Positions 61,168 to 64,000 of a stretch of 64,000 nt of DNA are shown piece by piece (within the stretch, counting starts at the first letter, position 1; the number at the start of each line of letters is the position of its first letter). This stretch comes from Rhodovulum sp. ES.010 (GTDB lineage Bacteria; Pseudomonadota; Alphaproteobacteria; Rhodobacterales; Rhodobacteraceae). The notes beneath the pieces were generated by a model that worked only from the letters and a program-made list of their open reading frames with translations, made no database searches and had not been told where the DNA came from. Position numbers and translations under genes: made by a program. Location: NCBI RefSeq assembly GCF_900142935.1, contig NZ_FSRS01000001.1, positions 506,001 through 570,000 on the forward strand, written 5' to 3'.

Positions 61168-61590
61168 ATGAAAGCAGAAGTTTTCTTGCCCGACGATTAC
61201 CGCCCGGCCGAAGACGAACCCTTCATGAACGAGCGCCAGCTCGAATACTTCCGCCGCAAGTTGATCGCCTGGAAGAACGACATTCTCAACGAAAGCCGCG
61301 AAACCCTTGAAGGGCTTCAAGATTCCACCCGTAACATTCCGGACATCGCGGACCGCGCTTCGGAAGAAACCGACCGCGCGCTGGAATTGCGCACGCGCGA
61401 TCGCCAGCGCAAGCTGGTGGCCAAGATCGACGCTGCGCTGAGGCGGATCGAGGACGGCGAATACGGCTATTGCGAGGAAACCGGTGAGCCGATTTCGCTC
61501 AAGCGGCTCGACGCGCGGCCCATCGCCACGCTGAGCCTCGAGGCGCAGGAGCGCCACGAGCGCCGCGAGAAGGTCCACCGCGACGACTGA
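61168..61590 (+). CDS. dksA: DksA, single-cysteine type
   Basis: A 140-residue DksA/TraR-family protein that binds RNA polymerase through its secondary channel and mediates the stringent response with ppGpp. The coiled coil (FMNERQLEYFRRKLIAWKND to DRALELRTRDRQRKLVAKID) and the tip DIADRASEETDRA are intact. The zinc-finger region GEYGYCEETGEPISLKRLDA has one cysteine, near residue 101, instead of the four of E. coli DksA; this single-cysteine form is known for Rhodobacter. Two starts are possible, 61129 (after GAGAGGGAAC) and 61168 (after GAGGAAGCAGGG); 61168 matches the usual start MKAEVFLPDDY. Confidence 0.93.
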   Translation: MKAEVFLPDDYRPAEDEPFMNERQLEYFRRKLIAWKNDILNESRETLEGLQDSTRNIPDIADRASEETDRALELRTRDRQRKLVAKIDAALRRIEDGEYGYCEETGEPISLKRLDARPIATLSLEAQERHERREKVHRDD

Positions 61591-61612
61591 CACCCAGACC
61601 GGGGGAGGTCCC

Positions 61613-62809
61613 ATGCCCCTGACCGGACGACAGGTAACCGTTCTCGGCGGCGGCATCGGCGGTCTTGCCGCAGCCACCGCGCTTGCGCGGCGCGGCGCTG
61701 AAGTGACCGTGCTCGAACGCGCCGATGCGCTGAGCGAGGTCGGGGCGGGCCTGCAGATCAGCCCCAACGGCCTGTCGGTTCTGGAGGGGCTGGGCCTGGC
61801 CGATCGGCTCGCGGCCCGCAGCGTGCGCGGAAGCGCGGTCGTCCTGCGGGACTTCCGCGCCGGGCGTGAAGTGCTCCGCGTCGACCTGTCCACCGCCGCT
61901 GGCGCCTACCATTTCGTCCACCGCGCCGACCTTGTCGAGTTGCTGGCCGAGGTGGCGCGCGCGGCGGGAGTGCAGGTCCGGCTTCTGCACGAGATCACGG
62001 GGCTGGCGCTGGAGGAGGGGCGGGCGCATCTGACGACCGCCCAGGGGGCGCACATGTCGGCCGACTTGGTGATCGGGGCGGATGGCCTGCACTCGGTGGT
62101 GCGCGGAGTCTTGAACGGGCGGTCGCGGCCCGCCTTCACCGGACAGGTCGCGTGGCGGGCGCTGGTGCCCGCCCGTGGGCCGGTGGCGCCGGTCGCCCAG
62201 GTCCACATGGGACCGGGACGGCACCTGGTGCATTACCCGCTTAGAGGCGGCGAGTTGATCAACATCGTCGGCGTGGAAGAGCGCGCGGGCTGGGTCGATG
62301 AGGGCTGGGCCCACGAGGACGATCCCGAAAACCTGCGCCGCGCCTTCGCAGGCTTCGGGGCGGAGGTGCCGGAGTTGCTGGCGCGGGTCGAGCGGGTGCA
62401 CCTCTGGGGCCTCTTCCGCCACCCGGTTGCCGAGTGCTGGCACCGGGGCCCCGCGGCGATCCTGGGCGACGCGGCGCACCCGACGCTGCCTTTTCTGGCC
62501 CAGGGCGCCAATATGGCGCTCGAGGACGCCTGGGTGCTGGCCGGCGCGCTGGAGACCCATCGCGATCCGCAGGCCGCCTTTGCCGCCTACCAGGCCGAGC
62601 GGCGCCCGCGCACGATGAAGATCGTCGAGACGGCCACGCAGAATGCGCGCAATTATCACCTGCGCTTCCCGCCGCTCCGCGCCGCGGCGCATCTTGCCCT
62701 GCGGATCGGTGGTGCCCTCGCGCCGGGTGGGCCGCTCAAGCGCTTCGACTGGGTCTACGACTATGACGCGACGGCGCGCTACCCGCTGACGGCCGCGCCG
62801 ATGCCCTGA
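61613..62809 (+). CDS. FAD-dependent monooxygenase
   Basis: A 398-residue flavoprotein monooxygenase of the UbiH/salicylate-hydroxylase group. The GxGxxG Rossmann motif VLGGGIGGLAAATALARRGA is at residues 10-29, the DG motif is VIGADGLHSVVRG, and the second FAD motif GDAAHPTLPFLAQGANMALED is near 285. It should hydroxylate a small aromatic or similar compound with NAD(P)H and oxygen. GGGGGAGG lies 7 nt before the start. It is 22 nt after dksA on the same strand but likely unrelated in function. A dispersed repeat copy follows at 62974. Confidence 0.92.
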   Translation: MPLTGRQVTVLGGGIGGLAAATALARRGAEVTVLERADALSEVGAGLQISPNGLSVLEGLGLADRLAARSVRGSAVVLRDFRAGREVLRVDLSTAAGAYHFVHRADLVELLAEVARAAGVQVRLLHEITGLALEEGRAHLTTAQGAHMSADLVIGADGLHSVVRGVLNGRSRPAFTGQVAWRALVPARGPVAPVAQVHMGPGRHLVHYPLRGGELINIVGVEERAGWVDEGWAHEDDPENLRRAFAGFGAEVPELLARVERVHLWGLFRHPVAECWHRGPAAILGDAAHPTLPFLAQGANMALEDAWVLAGALETHRDPQAAFAAYQAERRPRTMKIVETATQNARNYHLRFPPLRAAAHLALRIGGALAPGGPLKRFDWVYDYDATARYPLTAAPMP

Positions 62810-62973
62810 CGCGGCCGACGCGCCGCTTTCTCGCTCGACACGCGCCAGGCGCGGCGTGCCCGGGCCACGTCCGCGGCGGCCCCGGCGCGGGAACGTGGAA
62901 CGGGCAGGGTCCCGCACGACCCGCGCCCATCGGTGCAAGGACGCGCTCCCGGTCCCGGCCCGCGCGGCAAAGC

Positions 62974-63047
62974 CGCTTGGCCGACGTTGGGGGCGCCCGC
63001 TGGGCGCGGGCGCGCGCCTCCGGCGGGAGTATTTGGTCCAAGAAGAC
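62974..63047 (+). repeat. Dispersed repeat, copy 2
   Basis: A 74-bp element between the convergent flavin monooxygenase and exonuclease III genes, matching copy 1 at 60024-60102. It contains CGACGTTGGGGG, a variable GC-rich middle and GCGGGAGTATTTGG followed by CCAAGAAGAC. A hairpin-forming GCGGCAAAGCCGC lies just before it at 62964-62976. Confidence 0.75.
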
Positions 63048-63057
63048 GCCCGGGCGC

Positions 63058-63840
63058 TCAGGCGTCGAGTGTGATCCAGACGGGGACGTGGTCGGAGGGC
63101 TTCGTGCGGCCGCGCAAATCCGACTCGATGCTGGTTTCGGTCATCAGGTCGGCGGCCTGTGGGGTCAGCAGCAGGTGATCGATGCGGATGCCGTCGTTGC
63201 GGTTCCACGCGCCGCCCTGGTAGTCCCAGAACGAGTAATGGCCGGGCGCCCGGACCCGGGCGCGGAACGCCTCGGTGAACCCGAGATTGACGATGCGGCG
63301 GAACGCGGCGCGGGTTTGCGGCAGGGCCAGCGCATCCTTTTTCCAGGCCTCGGGCCGGGCGGCGTCCTCGTCCTGGGGGATCACGTTGTAGTCGCCGGCC
63401 ATGATCGCGGGCGTCTCGGCCGCCAGGAGCGCGTCGGCGCGGGCTTCGAGCCGGGCCATCCAGGCGAGCTTGTAGTCGTATTTCGGGCCTGGCGCAGGGT
63501 TGCCGTTGGGCAGGTAAAGGCAACACAGCCGCACCGCCTCACGCTCGCCCATCACCGTCGCCTCGATCCAGCGGGCCTGCTCGTCGCCGTCGTCGCCCGG
63601 CAGGCCGCGGGTGATGTCCTCCAGCGGGCGTTTCGACAGGATCGCAACGCCGTTGAAGCCCTTCTGGCCATGGGTCGCGACGTTGTAGCCGCGTTCCTCG
63701 AAGGGCTCGCGCGGGAAGGCGTCGTCGGCAGACTTGATCTCTTGAAGCAGCGCCACGTCCGGCGCTGCGGTGTCCAGCCACTCGGTGACGGCACCCAGCC
63801 TCGCCTTGACCCCGTTGATGTTGAACGTCGCGATGCGCAT
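63058..63840 (-). CDS. xthA: Exonuclease III-family AP endonuclease
   Basis: A 260-residue EEP-fold nuclease. The catalytic elements are visible: NINGVKAR near residue 7, the metal-binding Glu in LLQEIKSAD near 34, GDYNVIPQDED near 150, and the terminal RIDHLLLTP and SDHVPV. It cleaves DNA at abasic sites and has 3'-phosphatase and exonuclease activity. The ATG at 63840 has no strong ribosome site but is the normal family start (MRIATFNINGVKARLG). Converges with the flavin monooxygenase; the dispersed repeat lies between. Confidence 0.94.
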   Translation of the reverse strand: MRIATFNINGVKARLGAVTEWLDTAAPDVALLQEIKSADDAFPREPFEERGYNVATHGQKGFNGVAILSKRPLEDITRGLPGDDGDEQARWIEATVMGEREAVRLCCLYLPNGNPAPGPKYDYKLAWMARLEARADALLAAETPAIMAGDYNVIPQDEDAARPEAWKKDALALPQTRAAFRRIVNLGFTEAFRARVRAPGHYSFWDYQGGAWNRNDGIRIDHLLLTPQAADLMTETSIESDLRGRTKPSDHVPVWITLDA

Positions 63841-63918
63841 CGGCCGTCTGCCCCCTGGCTTTGCCCGGCCGGACTATCCCCGCTTGCGGCCGGGATGTCC
63901 ATGGGCGTGGCGTGAGGC

Positions 63919-64000
63919 TCAGAGGTCCTTGCGGACGGTCTTCCGGCCGGTGATCATCGGCCGGACGAGGTTTTCGCCCTTCCACTTGTTGTAGAAGGCG
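63919..64000 (-). CDS. 3' end of a gene running off the right edge
   Basis: A minus-strand frame open to the right edge, with the last 26 residues visible (AFYNKWKGENLVRPMITGRK, then TVRKDL and a TGA at 63919-63921). Basic C-terminal end. I do not recognise the family. It ends 78 nt before the xthA start on the same strand, and coding potential is suggested only by position and the absence of stops. Confidence 0.4.
   Translation of the reverse strand, partial: AFYNKWKGENLVRPMITGRKTVRKDL

Overview
The window is a GC-rich chromosomal stretch with dense, mostly leaderless-tight operons. Gene content and order point to an alphaproteobacterium of the order Rhodobacterales (Rhodobacteraceae/Roseobacteraceae type): a one-cysteine DksA, a CdnL/CarD regulator downstream of a SUV3-like helicase, S4 protein and 7Fe ferredoxin, an RSP_2648-like PIN protein, DUF2927 and DUF2852 proteins, Tat-exported TRAP binding protein with oversized permeases, and an Entner-Doudoroff edd-eda pair. 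I cannot name the genus. I saw no rRNA, tRNA, CRISPR array, insertion sequence, prophage or replication origin.

Layout, left to right. 1-1917: 5' part of a NuoL/DabB-like proton-channel subunit, divergent from a LysR regulator over a 26-bp dyad. 1986-12255: a long plus-strand operon of an ATP-grasp ligase, an S15/CocE-type hydrolase, an Opp/Dpp-type ABC importer and an M24 Xaa-Pro-type peptidase; this is the most system-like accessory locus here. 12284-17660: minus-strand D-lactate dehydrogenase, ATP-dependent DNA ligase with its MBL-fold exonuclease, a lysophospholipase-like hydrolase and an SCP2 protein. 17730-22665: TPR protein, SUV3-like helicase, S4 protein, ferredoxin and CarD. 22687-29824: Kef-type antiporter, an unusual 864-residue GspL/PilP-like bitopic protein, SIMPL protein and MetY.

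30052-36358: DapA-superfamily aldolase, a DxD glycosyltransferase-like protein, two secreted EF-hand proteins, then the ilvI - hypothetical - ilvN operon. The ilv operon has a complete classical attenuator: promoter, 15-residue leader peptide rich in Ile/Val/Leu, and an intrinsic terminator. 36677-41192: a TRAP transporter probably for 2-oxoacids. 41233-48535: animal-type haem peroxidase, aminoacyl-tRNA-protein transferase, RDD and DUF2852 proteins, prolyl-tRNA editing protein, GlnE. 48585-51282: a cluster of small envelope and stress proteins (entericidin, DUF1328, DUF883, holin-like, CsbD, PRC-barrel). Two of these genes are transcribed divergently from motifs matching the alphaproteobacterial EcfG consensus, and the PRC-barrel gene carries an in-frame stop.

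51156-64000: eda-edd with a LacI-type palindrome upstream, RlmI-like methyltransferase and PIN protein, a MoxR/VWA/OsmC/M48 block, DksA, a flavin monooxygenase, exonuclease III, and the 3' end of a further gene. Two copies of a roughly 75-80 bp dispersed repeat lie 3' of genes at 60024-60102 and 62974-63047.
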